Positions 1-10,987 of a DNA stretch of 64,000 nucleotides are shown here, in pieces. This DNA comes from Stromatinia cepivora (Eukaryota > Ascomycota > Leotiomycetes > Helotiales > Sclerotiniaceae): NCBI GenBank assembly GCA_014898415.1, contig RCTD01000030.1, positions 372,001 through 436,000 on the forward strand, read 5' to 3'. The notes beneath the pieces are model-generated. The model saw only the letters and a program-made list of their open reading frames with translations. It did not search any database and had not been told where the DNA came from. Both the position numbers and the translations under genes were made by a program. Numbering within the stretch: position 1 is the first letter of the stretch; every line of letters begins with the position of its first letter.

Positions 1-291
1 TTTTCATCAGAATGCATTCACTTGACATTGATGAAGTGATGTTAACTGCACTTTAGGCTGAGCCTTTCTCTCTCCGCTCCTTAGATTTTAAATTCTTTGA
101 TCAATCTATCTCTTCAATCTCTTCAGTCCAAAACGCAACCTTCCATCAACTTCAACTCTTCAATCGTAACATTTCTACCTCTATTTTGGATAGTCAAAAG
201 TCACCTTGTTCACATTGACCTATCTTGATCTTAGGCACTCTTCCATTCTCAACGCAAATATTCATCAGCCATAAATTCTTTTTCTCGCAAT

Positions 292-1009
292 ACGTCTCAT
301 CTCAAAAAGCTCAATCTTATTCTTGTCTCTATCTTCTCGCTGCTTACAGCTGTCATGGGCAATACCGTGATGTTTTGTAACCCAGACCCCAAAAACCGCA
401 CCATTTTCTTCACCCCAAACCTTGGCTCTGCTGAGCTTCCCAGCCAGTATGTTGCAGCATCAGTGGTATCCACAACTGTAGTGACCTTTCCTCAAAAGTA
501 AGTTTACTAGCCAATTCTAAAGCGTGTATTTCTTCCAAATACTAATGTTATTCCGCTTCAGCTGGGGCGGATCGTTCAAATCTGTATTTCCACAAGAAGA
601 TCAAAGCGCTCCCAAAATCATTGTTGAAATTCAATTTCAAGGTTGGCAAGGATAAACTTATTATGATGTTTCTGCCGTCAACAATTGTTGCGATAACTCG
701 GGCCTTCGATACATACTTCTCCCTAATGGCGGTCCTACATCTGGCTGCATTACAGCACCCTTTCCGTGTAGCGACTCGTACTCTAAGCTAGGTGATATTC
801 AGGTGAAGAGCTCTGCTAAGGTGGATTTTTTGTGTGCTCTGGGTGATATAAGTGTAAGTATCCTGCTTTTCAATTCAAATCCATCATTGTCCTACTTCTC
901 CTATTACTTCAATTCTCACAGCCTGTAATAAGCTAGCTAATATTCTAATTTTTAGTCTGCGGGCAAACCTAACGTGGAGGACCTCTTTCATGAAGCAGGA
1001 AAGGCATGA
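292..1009 (+). pseudogene. Broken gene for a small secreted protein (fungal 'DNase1 protein'-like)
   Basis: Three exons can be joined in frame (to 497, 562-853, 956-1009). They give a cysteine-containing protein with segments such as TIFFTPN, TYYDVSAV and PTSGC, which resemble small secreted ascomycete proteins often annotated 'DNase1 protein' (recalled from family knowledge, unverified). Two lesions are visible. First, a hydrophobic signal-peptide-like stretch (LILVSIFSLLTA) lies in frame upstream of the first ATG at 355, but the codon where it should start is ACG at 292-294; the frame is open back to 235 with no ATG before 355. Second, exon 2 has an in-frame TAA at 653-655, after which the family-like sequence continues to a normal TGA at 1007-1009. 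Both changes fit single transitions or RIP-type decay. Translation from ATG 355 would give only a truncated, leaderless product. A sequencing error at the stop cannot be excluded. Confidence 0.6.
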
Positions 1010-2302
1010 TGATGCAAAATCGTAGTTATCTCAATTTAGCAGCAATCGGAAATCGGCGGTGATCCAGTATGGCATGGAAGGCTATCTCTAAACCTAGTGT
1101 CTTGAATAGCTTGGTACGGATAAATGAAAACAGTTTCCACGAACTCTTTGGCATGTGATTGGTGACTGCTGTTAAATTGACCGAACATTTCTATATGACT
1201 TACCCATAGAGAAATTGTCAGCAAATGGGCTTGTGGATTCTATCTATTAGTTGAGCATCGTGGTCCAGGGACATTCTTATGTCAAACTCATTGATAAAGG
1301 AAATGAGAGCAATTGTTGTTGGGAAAGATATGGAATGGGCATGATTATAAACCTCTTAATCGGGTCATTCTCTACCGTCGGTCTCCTTCTCTTCACGGCT
1401 AGTTCGCCGTATATGCTATATTCTTCTTATTTCTACATTTTTAATCTCATTATACTGTTGTATGAAGGTGAAGCTTTGTCTCTCAGGCGCATTAGTGTAG
1501 ATTTCAGTGACAGCGAAATTGGCTTACGGTAATGACTCACGTAAAGGGCTACCTCAGCGAAGCTCTCACATGATTGTACAGGCTTATATCTCATTCTCGT
1601 ACTTGGATATCCTTCCTGAACATGTAGCTTAAGTTATTTTCTAGCTAGCTTTTTCCTGTTTCTCATTTGTGCCTGGGTTATAGGATTAAGATAGGTAGTG
1701 TGGAGAATACTTGACTTCGCAGCCTATTCATTATTTGTAGGCACAGAGCTCATGAGAATGATTGTACTTCATACATCTAATAACATTCCTGACATGGCAT
1801 TCAAATAAAGAAAGCTGCTGTGAAGCAATTCGTGGAATCTTTATTGACCGGTGGAGGGCAGTAGGAACTTGAAGAAGTTGATAGATCGAGTGAATGAGCA
1901 TGAGAATTTATGTGGAGGATCAAGACATGCATTGGCCGTTCTTCAAAATGATCTTGAGTAGTGTCAATAGAATACTTAAAGTACACCCTGATAGAACTTG
2001 AATCACCATGTTTATTTACGGCTCTTATGCTAGTCCATCCACACAAAGACTGGTCGTACCTTGAGAGCTTCATTTCCTGGTTCACTCTACCAAAGGAGTA
2101 AATACTAGTAAAAATTTAATCCTCCCTTATTTAAGAGCTGCCTTACTATGCCCTCCCCATAATTAAACACCATCCTTATTCACAGCCAACTCTTGGAAAA
2201 ACAAAAGTACTATCAGATCAGGGCTGTTTCGTTTCTTTACAAGAAGTGATTGGGATTTATCTATCATATTTACATTTTTTCTTGACACATCAATTCTAAG
2301 TA
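1010..2302. other. Intergenic, no supported gene
   Basis: AT-rich DNA between the broken secreted-protein gene and the kinase gene. The longer open frames here begin at TTG or GTG rather than ATG, have no recognisable motif and no convincing splice partners. The last 100 bases are probably the promoter and leader of the downstream kinase. Confidence 0.5.
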
Positions 2303-3718
2303 ATGCAAGTCATAAGAAAGTTTGTTTTCCCTGGTCCAAGACAGCCCATGCCCAGTTCAATCTTCGATCTCTACAATTTTGGTTTTAGATCGAGATCTCG
2401 AGTTATGGATTCTCTAAGTTTTACAACCACAAACCTACCTTTTCATCATCCACGTCAACCACAAAAAACATCTTCCTCTTATACAGTGTTAGAGAGATTA
2501 GACACCCGAGAATTAAACCAAGTTAAAAAGGCCGAGGGTATCAACCAATCTATTCCAAGAGTGCTCACTGTAGCTATCTCAGGATGTACCTCATCAGGCA
2601 AAACAACATTGGCATTACTACTCTCAGAAATCTTCTCCTCTTTCTCAACTAGAGATAAATCCACAGATAAGAACTCTCCGCATGAGAACTCTCCACATGC
2701 ATCTGCGAAAGACAATCTAGGGAAATCACAAGCTACTACCCCTTTTACAACCACGATTCATCAGGATTCTTTCTTCATTCCAAAGGCACACTGTCCATTT
2801 GTCCAATTTAATAGCACTAATAACGACAAAGGTTTCATGAAAGAAAGTATTGCCCAGATAGATGAAAATTCAGTCTATTGCTACTCTTGTACTGGCACAA
2901 AAGGAGAAGGGATTGTACAAGTTATCGGGCCAAACACAGATTGCATGGAAGCGGTTGATTTTGGCAATCTACTTCGGGAAGTTCAAGCTACGCAAAGCAA
3001 AAAGGTCGAACCAAAAAAGATCACTCAATTCAAAGAAGATGCGGATAAGAAGAAACTTGTGGAGCAACATTCCGGGGTGATCGCAAGCATGCGCAAGAAA
3101 ATCGAAGAGCACCCGGCATTGGTAACAATCAAGCATGCTTCAAGATATGAAGGAAATGTTGCAAGTAATATCAATGGATGGGTCTTTGTTGAAGGATTTT
3201 TGCTCTTTAGTAAATCTATGCCTCCCAACGACGAAAGCTTGGAGTTATCTGAAAACACTGGAAAGCTTTCTGCAGAGGTTTCAAGAGATTTGCAAACGAG
3301 AGTCAAGGAAGAGGTCAAGTTGAAAGAGAGAGAGATGACTAGGATGAAGGAAGAAAGAATCTCGTCCAAGGAAGCTTTAATGGAGGAATTCGATGTTAAA
3401 TTGTTCTTGCCTACCAGCAAGGATGTTGCTAAGCAGAGAAGAATGAGCAGATTTCCGTATGTTGATTTTCCTGCTGGTGGAAGACATCCTGGCCAAATGT
3501 GGAAATCGGAAGGATACTTTGAGGAGGTTGTTTGGAAACATTATGAGGATTCGTTTGGTTGGTTGTTGAAAGAGATCGGGGAGGAAAACATCAATGGAGT
3601 GTTTGTAAGAAACACTGTCGATGACACAGTTGAGAATACTGTTGAATGGGCGGTTGATATTATCCTCGAATTTTTGACAAGCAGGGGAATGAACCAAGAT
3701 GGCATCTCGGGCAACTAA
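2303..3718 (+). CDS. Nicotinamide riboside kinase-like P-loop kinase
   Basis: A 471-residue single-exon protein. A Walker A loop (GCTSSGKTT) follows a beta strand at about residue 95, then the substrate-loop motif TTIHQDSFFIPK, then VEGFLLFSK, which matches the 'EGFLLF' motif of eukaryotic NRK enzymes. The C-terminal part carries the lid arginine segment KQRRMSRFPYVDFPAGG and an H-P-G-Q-M-W-K segment, also typical of NRK1. The expected reaction is ATP-dependent phosphorylation of nicotinamide riboside to NMN in NAD+ salvage, in the cytosol. At 471 aa it is much longer than the roughly 200-240 aa of yeast or human enzymes. The extra length is an N-terminal extension of about 90 residues and a long lysine/glutamate-rich insertion in the middle. 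In-frame Met codons downstream of 2303 (2351 and 2405) are alternative starts. A uridine-kinase relative is the main alternative. Confidence 0.78.
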   Translation: MQVIRKFVFPGPRQPMPSSIFDLYNFGFRSRSRVMDSLSFTTTNLPFHHPRQPQKTSSSYTVLERLDTRELNQVKKAEGINQSIPRVLTVAISGCTSSGKTTLALLLSEIFSSFSTRDKSTDKNSPHENSPHASAKDNLGKSQATTPFTTTIHQDSFFIPKAHCPFVQFNSTNNDKGFMKESIAQIDENSVYCYSCTGTKGEGIVQVIGPNTDCMEAVDFGNLLREVQATQSKKVEPKKITQFKEDADKKKLVEQHSGVIASMRKKIEEHPALVTIKHASRYEGNVASNINGWVFVEGFLLFSKSMPPNDESLELSENTGKLSAEVSRDLQTRVKEEVKLKEREMTRMKEERISSKEALMEEFDVKLFLPTSKDVAKQRRMSRFPYVDFPAGGRHPGQMWKSEGYFEEVVWKHYEDSFGWLLKEIGEENINGVFVRNTVDDTVENTVEWAVDIILEFLTSRGMNQDGISGN

Positions 3719-4057
3719 GTTCAATAGTCACTTGTTCTCCACTAAAGGGTAGGGAGTTTTCGACAATCAACTGTTATCTAGTCTCTTTGTGTAGCAAGAG
3801 CTAGCTCTCTTAGCATCTAGGCAATGGAAAAACTAGACTGATACTTGAGCTGAGAACTTATAAGTCCTCAACTCTACTAATAATATGAATATCAAGAATA
3901 AAGATTTAAATGATTCCAAGAGTGTCCTTGCCAAGGTTGTAAAGAGATGGAGGTTCGTGGTTGAAAAGTGGCAGCCTTGCGCGGAAGGCCGCAACTTCGA
4001 GAACCCAGACCTCAACCTTGGAATTTCGATCTCATCATTTGTTTACAACAGGCAGCC

Positions 4058-5064
4058 ATGTCACATCTTTACAATCCTCTGGCAACGGCCCAGCAATTAT
4101 ACCAGAATGCCTCTAACAATAGACTTCCGGCCGAACTTCAAGATAGCATTCGATTCTACACCGCGCGACTTACACAAGCCGCAGGCATTCTCCTTCGACT
4201 TCCCCAGGATATCACAGCTCAAGCGAATGTTCTTCTCTGCAGATATTGGCTTGTAGATGATTTGATGCAAGATGAATACAGTGTGAGTAATCAACTGACA
4301 TACTTTATGCCATGAATTTCATGAAATAACATTCCCAGGACGTATCAGCGGCTACTCTCTACCTAACCGCCAAAGTCTCCGCCTCTCCTCGTTCTTTTCG
4401 CAGTATAACAAATGTATATGCCTACCTCCTCTCCCAGTCCGCGTCTCTCACGACTTCTCAAAAATCCGAAAATGATCCCTCATCCTACTACCTTTCCGAA
4501 TCTAGCTATATAACCTACCGCACACGACTTCTCAATATTGAAGGCCAAATCCTGAATGCTCTGGGTTTCAATACACACGTCGCTCTTCCACATCCTCTCG
4601 CGATTACGTATCTTCAAACTCTCGATCTTTTCTCATCAGCACATAAAAAGGGTAGCGGGAAGGAAGTCGCGAAGAAAACAATACAGTATCTGAATACAGC
4701 GTTTCTGAGCCCGCAGATGCTATATTTAACACATCAACCATGCGCATTAGCAGTGGCGGCGATATATTTAGCGGCTAAGGAAGAGGGCGTCAAAATGCCG
4801 GAAGATGAATGGTGGGAGGTATTCGATGTTGAGAGGGAAGAATTGGGGTTTCTGGTAGTAGGGATGAGGAGTTTAGGAGGAGTGGCACGGAAGGGAAAAG
4901 AAATATTTGGGGAGAAAATTATGGTTACTAGACATGATATTAAGGAGGAATTAGGGAATAGGGGGCTGGGTCCGAGTAATGGTACGAGTAATGGTCATAA
5001 CAAGAAGGTTGAGGAGGAGGATGAAATGATGAGATTGATGGATGAGAAGATGGAAAATTCTTGA
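4058..5064 (+). CDS. Cyclin L-like protein (transcription/splicing-type cyclin)
   Basis: Two exons (4058-4282, 4339-5064) joined by a 56-nt GTGAGT...CAG intron give 322 residues. The start MSHLYNPLATAQQLYQNA is chosen because helix 1 of the cyclin box follows directly. The joined sequence shows the first cyclin fold (TAQANVLLCRYWLVDD, then VSAATLYLTAKVSASPRS) and a second fold (QILNALGFNTHVALPHPL, then CALAVAAIYLAAKEEGV). This order and the 'AAT-YL-AAK' helix resemble cyclin L/K family proteins, which partner with CDK11/CDK9-type kinases in transcription and RNA processing rather than in the cell cycle. The C-terminus is a short acidic tail (VEEEDEMMRLMDEKMENS) without the long RS-rich tail of animal cyclin L. 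Subfamily placement is inferred; the cyclin fold itself is well supported. Confidence 0.75.
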
Positions 5065-5729
5065 AGTTTATGAAAGGGGAGCTCAGGCTTGTAGCTCAAG
5101 GAAGAACTTGACCATTGTCCCGGGTGGAAGTCAATGAATAGCCTTCGAGAAAACGGAATTTTAGCTATCGTGCGGCGTACCTATTGCTTTAACTCAAGAA
5201 AACCACATGACATTCGATAAAAGCTATATACTCTTCCCAACGATACGCGCAACCACGCAGAAGCTTGAGAAGAAGAGACCAGCACGCGCTTTGAAATTTG
5301 GCTGGATTACGATTTGGCTAGAGGATAGCAGGCAAAGGCGAGCAAGTGCTTCTGTTATTTATTCAGAGAAATACGATAAAACAATTGTACAAGTTTTTTA
5401 AAAAGTCCAGAACCTTGCCTCACGCCAAATTATTATAGAATCCTCGACCGTTACTCATAACAAAACTTTTCCATTAGTCTTGGAAGCCAAGCCATCAGGC
5501 TCACCAAAAGTCTAGGAGATTTGCTGCGAGGCTGCAGCCAAGGTCCTGACCAACTATACGAGTCAAAATACTGCCATGAGAATGATTCAGTCTATCAAAT
5601 CCTTTGATCGATTTCTACCATTTTCATTATACCGCCGCCCTGCCATGTATTATCGCTTGGGTTAACTTGTACAATTGTAGATTGCCCCACTGTTAGACTC
5701 TCATTCGAATCTTCCGGCCTCGTTTGCGT
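5065..5729. other. Intergenic between convergent genes
   Basis: Lies between the cyclin gene (plus) and the receptor gene (minus), so it should hold both 3' ends. A 64-codon open frame (5207-5401) has no motif and no recognisable start context and is not called. Nothing else is seen. Confidence 0.5.
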
Positions 5730-7011
5730 TTACGTTTTCATTATCGAATCATCAATGTTGCGCTTCGGTTTCGATATTCGTTCCATACGGTAATAAATGC
5801 TGTTCTCCGTGGAATCATTGGGATTCGAGGTCCCAGAGAAGGTCTTTTTGATGAAGGTGGGGGGAATTGGTAAGCAGCCACAGATGATGCCGATGTTTAC
5901 TTCAGCGATACTGTGTATCTCGTTGAGCCAATACTCGATTATGACGGAAAGGGGAGTTGACTTGCCTCCAAAGGAGAATGGGAACCAGGCCATAAGTCTT
6001 ATCTAGAGTACCACCAAGATGAAGTGTTTCATACAGGCGCAGCTCTGTTCGAAATCGTTAGATTTTGTCACTGATAGCGGAGAGCACTTACAGGATACCA
6101 GCCCCAAACACGGCCGAGACCCCAATCTTTCGCATTGTACGAGTTTTCAGCCTCCAAATCAATGGTATCGGTAGAAACAAAATAGTGAAATCACTAATAA
6201 TACTCATGGCACAGTCGGCAAGGTATATGGAATTTTCGTTAAGACAACTGCCTTTTACAGCTAGAGGATCCCAGAAATGGGCGACAGGCCAGCATATGAA
6301 TATTTTTGCTGCTGTTGCAGGAACATAGTACAGTGCCATCAAGCCAATTAAGACGCGTACTGCCCACAACATATTTTCTTTGACGCCAAAGACTCGAGAC
6401 AGGAGGAGTAGAATCGTGACTTTGGTAGCAAAGACTTCCGGTCCGTATAACATTTGAGTCACATAAACTAGCTTAGCTCGAGACGTTAGTAGACCGATTA
6501 GTTTTGCTTCTTATTTCTTTCACATACCTTTCCAAACTTTTTAATCTCTGTAGCCGGAACGTCCCATTGATGGATTCCAGCGCCATATCGGTTCACTAAA
6601 TTGTGTCAGAGCTGTTTTACATGTCTCTCTTGCTTGAGCACTCACATGATAATGCCATTCCAGAATATATAAGAGAACCCGCCTGTATGTCTAGTTAGCC
6701 TTTTCTCGAAGCTCCAGTAACATTGTCAATGGACGACTCACCCAAGCAACTATACAAGCATCTTCTCAAGTCAGTTGATCATTTCAAAGCACAAGATAGG
6801 AAAGCTTACAGTCATCTCCAGTGATCTTTCCATGGATGAAACGTCCTGTGTACAACCTTATGCAGACGAAGACAGTAATCATTGGCATACAAACAATTTG
6901 ACAGAGAACATTGTATTTGGCGATGCTTGGCGGGTTAAAGAAATTTGGAGTCACTCCAGCAGGCGGAGGAAGAGCACCTTCAATAGCTTGCCGTACAAAA
7001 ATACCTTCCAT
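5730..7011 (-). CDS. PTH11-type / fungal rhodopsin-domain integral membrane protein
   Basis: Seven exons on the minus strand: 7011-6810, 6761-6742, 6682-6646, 6595-6528, 6471-6099, 6044-5966 and 5910-5730. They close in frame to 319 residues. The product shows the fungal rhodopsin-domain signature: an N-terminal helix (YNVLCQIVCMPMITVFVCIRL), the motif GDDYACIVAW, RYGAGIHQWDVP, then FATKVTILLLLSRVF, ADCAMSIISDFTILFLPIPL and LLWSIAEVNIGIICGCLP. These are hallmarks of the large PTH11/SAT4-related family of seven-helix plasma-membrane proteins, many with suspected surface-sensing roles in plant-associated fungi. Intron 6 uses a GC donor (AG|GCAAGT) and is the only splice that restores LLWSIAEVN. 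The 20- and 37-nt exons are supported by frame closure only. The intracellular tail is short (about 50 residues). The ligand is unknown. Confidence 0.8.
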
Positions 7012-8177
7012 ATTTGTGTAGTGTAAGCTTCAGGAACAGAAACTCGTGCGCTTAAAGCAATATCCTCATCTCTGCACACACAAGCTAGCGTCCTCGCTAT
7101 GACTATGGGTGCGCTTGGAAGACTCGGACTGGTCGCTTTCTTGAGGACTCCCTGCTTTTTAGCAGGGACTATCCATAGGTGTCAAGTTAAATTTACTTGC
7201 TGTCGTCGGAATAGACGTCCCGACCTCCTTTCGGGATCCAGCGGCAGGAATCGCAGATAAGGTGGAAATGTGCATAGGATCAAAATTGCCGCGGAAGGGT
7301 AAAAAGCCACAGGCGATGGAACGGATGAATGGGAAGGAGTGTAGTCTAATTAGTTAAACTTCACCATTCTCTCTCGTTTTTGTCCATCTAAGGAGGTCAC
7401 ATAGACACTTCACAGGCATTGGGTATTGACAATATCAAGCTTTCATCCAAATGTTTAACGCTGCATTTACTTTTGGTATGAGATTATGGATTAGATCGAA
7501 GTTCGGAACCTGACATCCGCCGCAAACCTTGTTCGGACAGTCGTTTCTCGTCAGAGAATGCACATATACGGAATAGATTTCGCTTTTGCAGTGTTTATGA
7601 TTGAACATGGTTGCCCATATCAAAGCTGATGTGATGCGACGCAGCCCTAAAAATATGGGGCGACGTATCCTAGAGTCCCTGATAAGTGTGGGTCTCTCAG
7701 AAATAACATAGTCCGATGATTATTCGGTGCTCTTACAGCGGTACAAGATTCATAAATAGGAAATGTGGTTTCAAAGACTAGTCTATGAAGCTTATCTCCA
7801 TTTATCTCAGTGGACATTACTCACCCTACCGAGGAGGTTAGTTACGGATCTGACCGAGTGTGAGCCCGGGTCCCTGATTCAAGGTCAATGCGGATGTGGT
7901 TGGAGTCTTGCCGAGTGCTCATTATTCGAGTGGGTATCCTGTGCCGTCATATAACATGTGTTTTGCACCAACGCCATCTTTCTTCGGGTACCCCCCTGAA
8001 TAGGAGGCTTTTTGTTCATTGCTCTTACAACCCTAAAACCGCTCACTCAGGCAGAAAGTTGTTTACAAGCCCTCAAGCATTGTTTTTTTTAGCACAGCAT
8101 GATAGTAAAAGCCGTATTAATTAAGATAAAGATATTCAGTATTAGATCTACATCTTTTCGAGAATAAGAGGGAAACC
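7012..8177. other. Intergenic region with a small perfect hairpin
   Basis: Contains the receptor promoter (right side of its ATG at 7011) and the leader of the small gene at 8178. A perfect 8-bp stem with a T4 loop lies at 7149-7168 (arms TCCCTGCT and AGCAGGGA). Open frames here lack motifs. No other structure was recognised. Confidence 0.45.
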
Positions 8178-8572
8178 ATGGAGTCAGTTTTGGAAAGGTT
8201 CCAAGAAATGTGCAAGAAGATTGACCTGGACTCCGGGTAAGTAACCTATTCGTCCAACTTCAACATCAAGCAAATGAAGAACTGACCAATTATTTCCCGG
8301 TTATCAGATGGAACCTTGCAGAGATATATACCCAACAAGGTCTTAAAGTTGTAGACAGTTTCCGGCTTCCACGCAGTGATGAATTGAGGCACATATCAAC
8401 GGATAATTTTCTAATGGGTCTAGAGGATTTGGGTTATGTCGTTTCGGAGAAAGCGCTCGGGAATAGAAAAGAGTACAGACAGGCGCTTAATAAAGCCGTG
8501 TTAGAGACAAGGAAAGGAGTGAGTATTTCTATGGATATGGTTGTTGTTGTGTGCCAGTTGGAGAAGAAATGA
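8178..8572 (+). CDS. Small hypothetical protein, two exons
   Basis: ATG in good fungal context (AAACCATGG). A 59-nt first exon (8178-8236), a 71-nt GTAAGT...CAG intron and a second exon (8308-8572) join in frame to 107 residues. The predicted protein is helical and charged (MESVLERFQEMCKKIDLDSG..., NFLMGLEDLGYVVSEKALGN, EYRQALNKAVLETRKGV) with a hydrophobic valine-rich stretch near the end. I do not recognise a family. The helical repeat of charged residues is vaguely like fragments of EF-hand or death-fold-type helices, but no metal-binding loop is present. A donor-like GTGAGT immediately after ETRKG could mean that the true gene has a third exon and that the last 15 residues are intron read-through. 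Confidence 0.45.
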
Positions 8573-8887
8573 TCACCTTGGAAAACTAGTTACTGGTCAT
8601 CTCACATTTACAAAGACTCGACGCATTAAACGGCTTGTTGGAGTCCGTTTGCAAGCTCCATTTTCCTTGTCTGGTTTCTAGACTTATCAAGCCTATCTCC
8701 CTTGTCTGGGTGGAATTCTTTGTGGTTGATCGGCTGTGATAGCCATCCCATTTTTCCCCGTAGCTTAGCTCAGCTCAGTGATTGGATAAATCACAGGTTT
8801 TCCAGGCCATTATGGCTGCCCGACTCGATATGAAATGAGGAACACATTTGACTAAAGTCTTCCAGTATTCTCTCTGTGTACTTCAAC
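8573..8887. other. Short convergent intergenic region
   Basis: 315 bases between the 3' ends of the small gene and the pectinesterase gene. No gene, repeat or RNA is visible; it presumably holds the two transcript ends. Confidence 0.5.
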
Positions 8888-10284
8888 TCAATACGAAGTA
8901 TCAACCCAAGAAGCCCAGTTGCTTCCCCACAGCGTGGTCTTACTAACCGTTCCCGTAGCAGCAGTTTCCTATAACCATAGTAAGTGACTCTTCCTCAACT
9001 CAGCCACGTAGCTATTATACTCACATAAACCCTCGCAGATGTGCTTGAACCAATTCCCGTATTGCCATATTCCATGAATATCCTACATCATGTTAATCTT
9101 ATCCAAAAAAAAAATCCCGAGAATTAGCGACGTACGGTGTAGCATTAGGAGCAAGAGTAGTCCAACCCGCTGCATTCACCACTGCTGTTAATACAGAATT
9201 CTGGAAGATAACACGAGCAAGGACTCTCCATGGTCGACCGAGATAGACTTTTCCTGTTAGGCTATAACCTTCTGCTTGGGTAATCTAGGAGATATTAGGG
9301 TGCGTTTTGGGCCGAGGAGGTTTTCTTATGTTTTCTTACAGTGCAGCTGTCAATGACATACCAGCCGCTATCAGTGCTAAGTGTTCTTGAGCTTGCTGTG
9401 ATAGCACCTCCTCCGTTCGATGCAATTGTACCTAGAAATATTGGGTTAGAATATTCTGCTACTTTGTGTTTGATTACTATCTTGTTCGGAAAACAACATA
9501 CATTCGCCAAACCAAGCTGCAGCATCCCCGAATATATAGTCCACAGCGCCTATCATCATTAGCAAGTACAACGAGTATTCATCCAATGGTTTGGGAAATT
9601 ACCTTCAATATAACAATTGGAGTAGTATTGCTTGCCTGATTTGGCATACAAAGTATCTTGGTAGCCGGTAAATGAACATGCATAATAACCTTGCTTATCT
9701 CCATTGGCGGTTACGGCCACAGCCTAAAGTGAGGCATATCAGTCATTCGTCCCCTAACATATAACGTAGCTTGAAGGAAAACAAACCTGAACACCGGCTC
9801 CATAGGTATTTGCGAAGTCAATATTGTACGCCTTGAAATTTGCGCTCACGATATTCACCGTGGAACTAGCATCCAAGCCTATGGTGGTGGAGTTGATACC
9901 ATGTGTGATCTTTACTGTGTTACTCTTATATGTTCCAGTACTGGCACGAGTTAGTTGCTTGTCTCGAAAACAGAGAGGAGGGTTTCACTCAGTAGTGTAT
10001 CCATAAACAGTGAGATTTCCGGCGTAATTGATTTTAACTTGCTCGTCATATGTTCCGCTGTATATGAAAATACATGCTACCGCAGTTGATGATCCCAGGG
10101 CTTTCAAAGCAGCTCCAACTGTGCTATATTCGCCGGAGAGAGTACCACTTCTTCTAACAGTCAGACATCCAGCTGGTGGGCTAGTTCGACCAGCTCTCTT
10201 GTGCAGTAGAGTGGTTGCATCTATGGCAAGGACAAAGAAGGAAATGGCAAGTAGAAGATTGCTGAGATATTTAAAAGTTGCCAT
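8888..10284 (-). CDS. Secreted pectin methylesterase (CE8)
   Basis: Eight minus-strand exons (10284-9989, 9940-9787, 9723-9603, 9549-9502, 9431-9340, 9284-9136, 9082-9025, 8968-8888) close to 332 residues. The N-terminus is a signal peptide (MATFKYLSNLLLAISFFVLA) followed by a Lys-Arg site that could be Kex2-cleaved. All pectinesterase motifs are present in order: IYSGTYDEQV, QAVAVTANGD, GYYACSFTGYQDTLYA (catalytic Asp in QDTL), GAVDYIFGDAAAWFGE (nucleophile Asp of VDYIFG) and YLGRPWR (substrate Arg). The enzyme removes methyl esters from homogalacturonan outside the cell, preparing it for polygalacturonases. The length matches fungal CE8 proteins. The next gene on the other side is a GH28 enzyme transcribed in the opposite direction, so both may share regulatory DNA. 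The many introns (seven) are ordinary for fungal pectinesterases. Confidence 0.93.
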
Positions 10285-10987
10285 TGTTTTTGAAGTCGAA
10301 TTTCAAAAGGACAGAGCAGCTGAGTCGACGACAGGAAAGAAGTTTTTCTAAATGCAATACTAATAGTATAGCATAAACCTCACCCAAGCTTTCACCCGAA
10401 CTACATATTTTTCTGCGAGGGAATTAATTTGTTCTCCATGCAACCAAAGGAACATTGTGGAGTTCCGCACTTCGGTGTTTCAATTTCCAGGCTGAATCCT
10501 GATGAGGTTTTCGGTATATTAAAGGGGCGATAAGTGGGTGGCCATGCACATGTCACACATTTAGGCTCAATATTAAACGTAAAATGGGGCTTGAATCTTG
10601 AATTGAAAGGGATGTGGATTGGAAAACGGAGTGAAGCTCTGTTTTGAGCTAGGTTCTAAGCTAGTAATACACTAAAAACGCCACTCATGTGACTTGAAAA
10701 CCCAGCTCCACAATCTTGGGGAATTTGATCTTGTCCTGTAATTTAAAAAAGAAACGACTTGCTAGGTATCTATACGTGGAATATTCGAAAAAAACGTACG
10801 AAACTCTAAAATACGTTCTATTCCTTTCATTGCGGAGACCGTCCTGTGATATCACTATCGTTGAAGAAATGTTCCACAAAAGGGGTTGTTGAATATGTAA
10901 GTGATTAATACAGCCCACTGAGCTGTCTACAACTGTGGAACTTCTCCTTAAGCTTTCTTTCCAACTGACACTACTGATACCGCGAAC
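10285..10987. promoter_or_regulatory. Shared intergenic region of divergent pectinase genes
   Basis: 703 bases separate the start codons of the pectinesterase (minus) and the GH28 gene (plus), so both promoters must lie here. No gene is present. A GTGGAG at 10457-10462 fits the loose CreA-type carbon-repression consensus SYGGRG, and AAAGGGGCG occurs near 10520; both motifs are too short to be significant alone. The divergent arrangement itself is the main argument for joint control by pectin breakdown products or carbon source. Confidence 0.4.

Noticed and set aside
1251..1532. 93-codon hydrophobic frame on the plus strand
   Set aside because: It starts at TTG, not ATG, and its hydrophobic content matches what AT-rich noncoding DNA gives; no splice partners were found.
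1801..2085. 94-codon minus-strand frame
   Set aside because: Opens at a GTG with no motif and lies in the likely promoter of the kinase gene.
7149..7168. 8-bp perfect hairpin with T4 loop as a possible terminator or RNA
   Set aside because: Eukaryotic context; a stem of this size occurs by chance and there is no further RNA-like structure.
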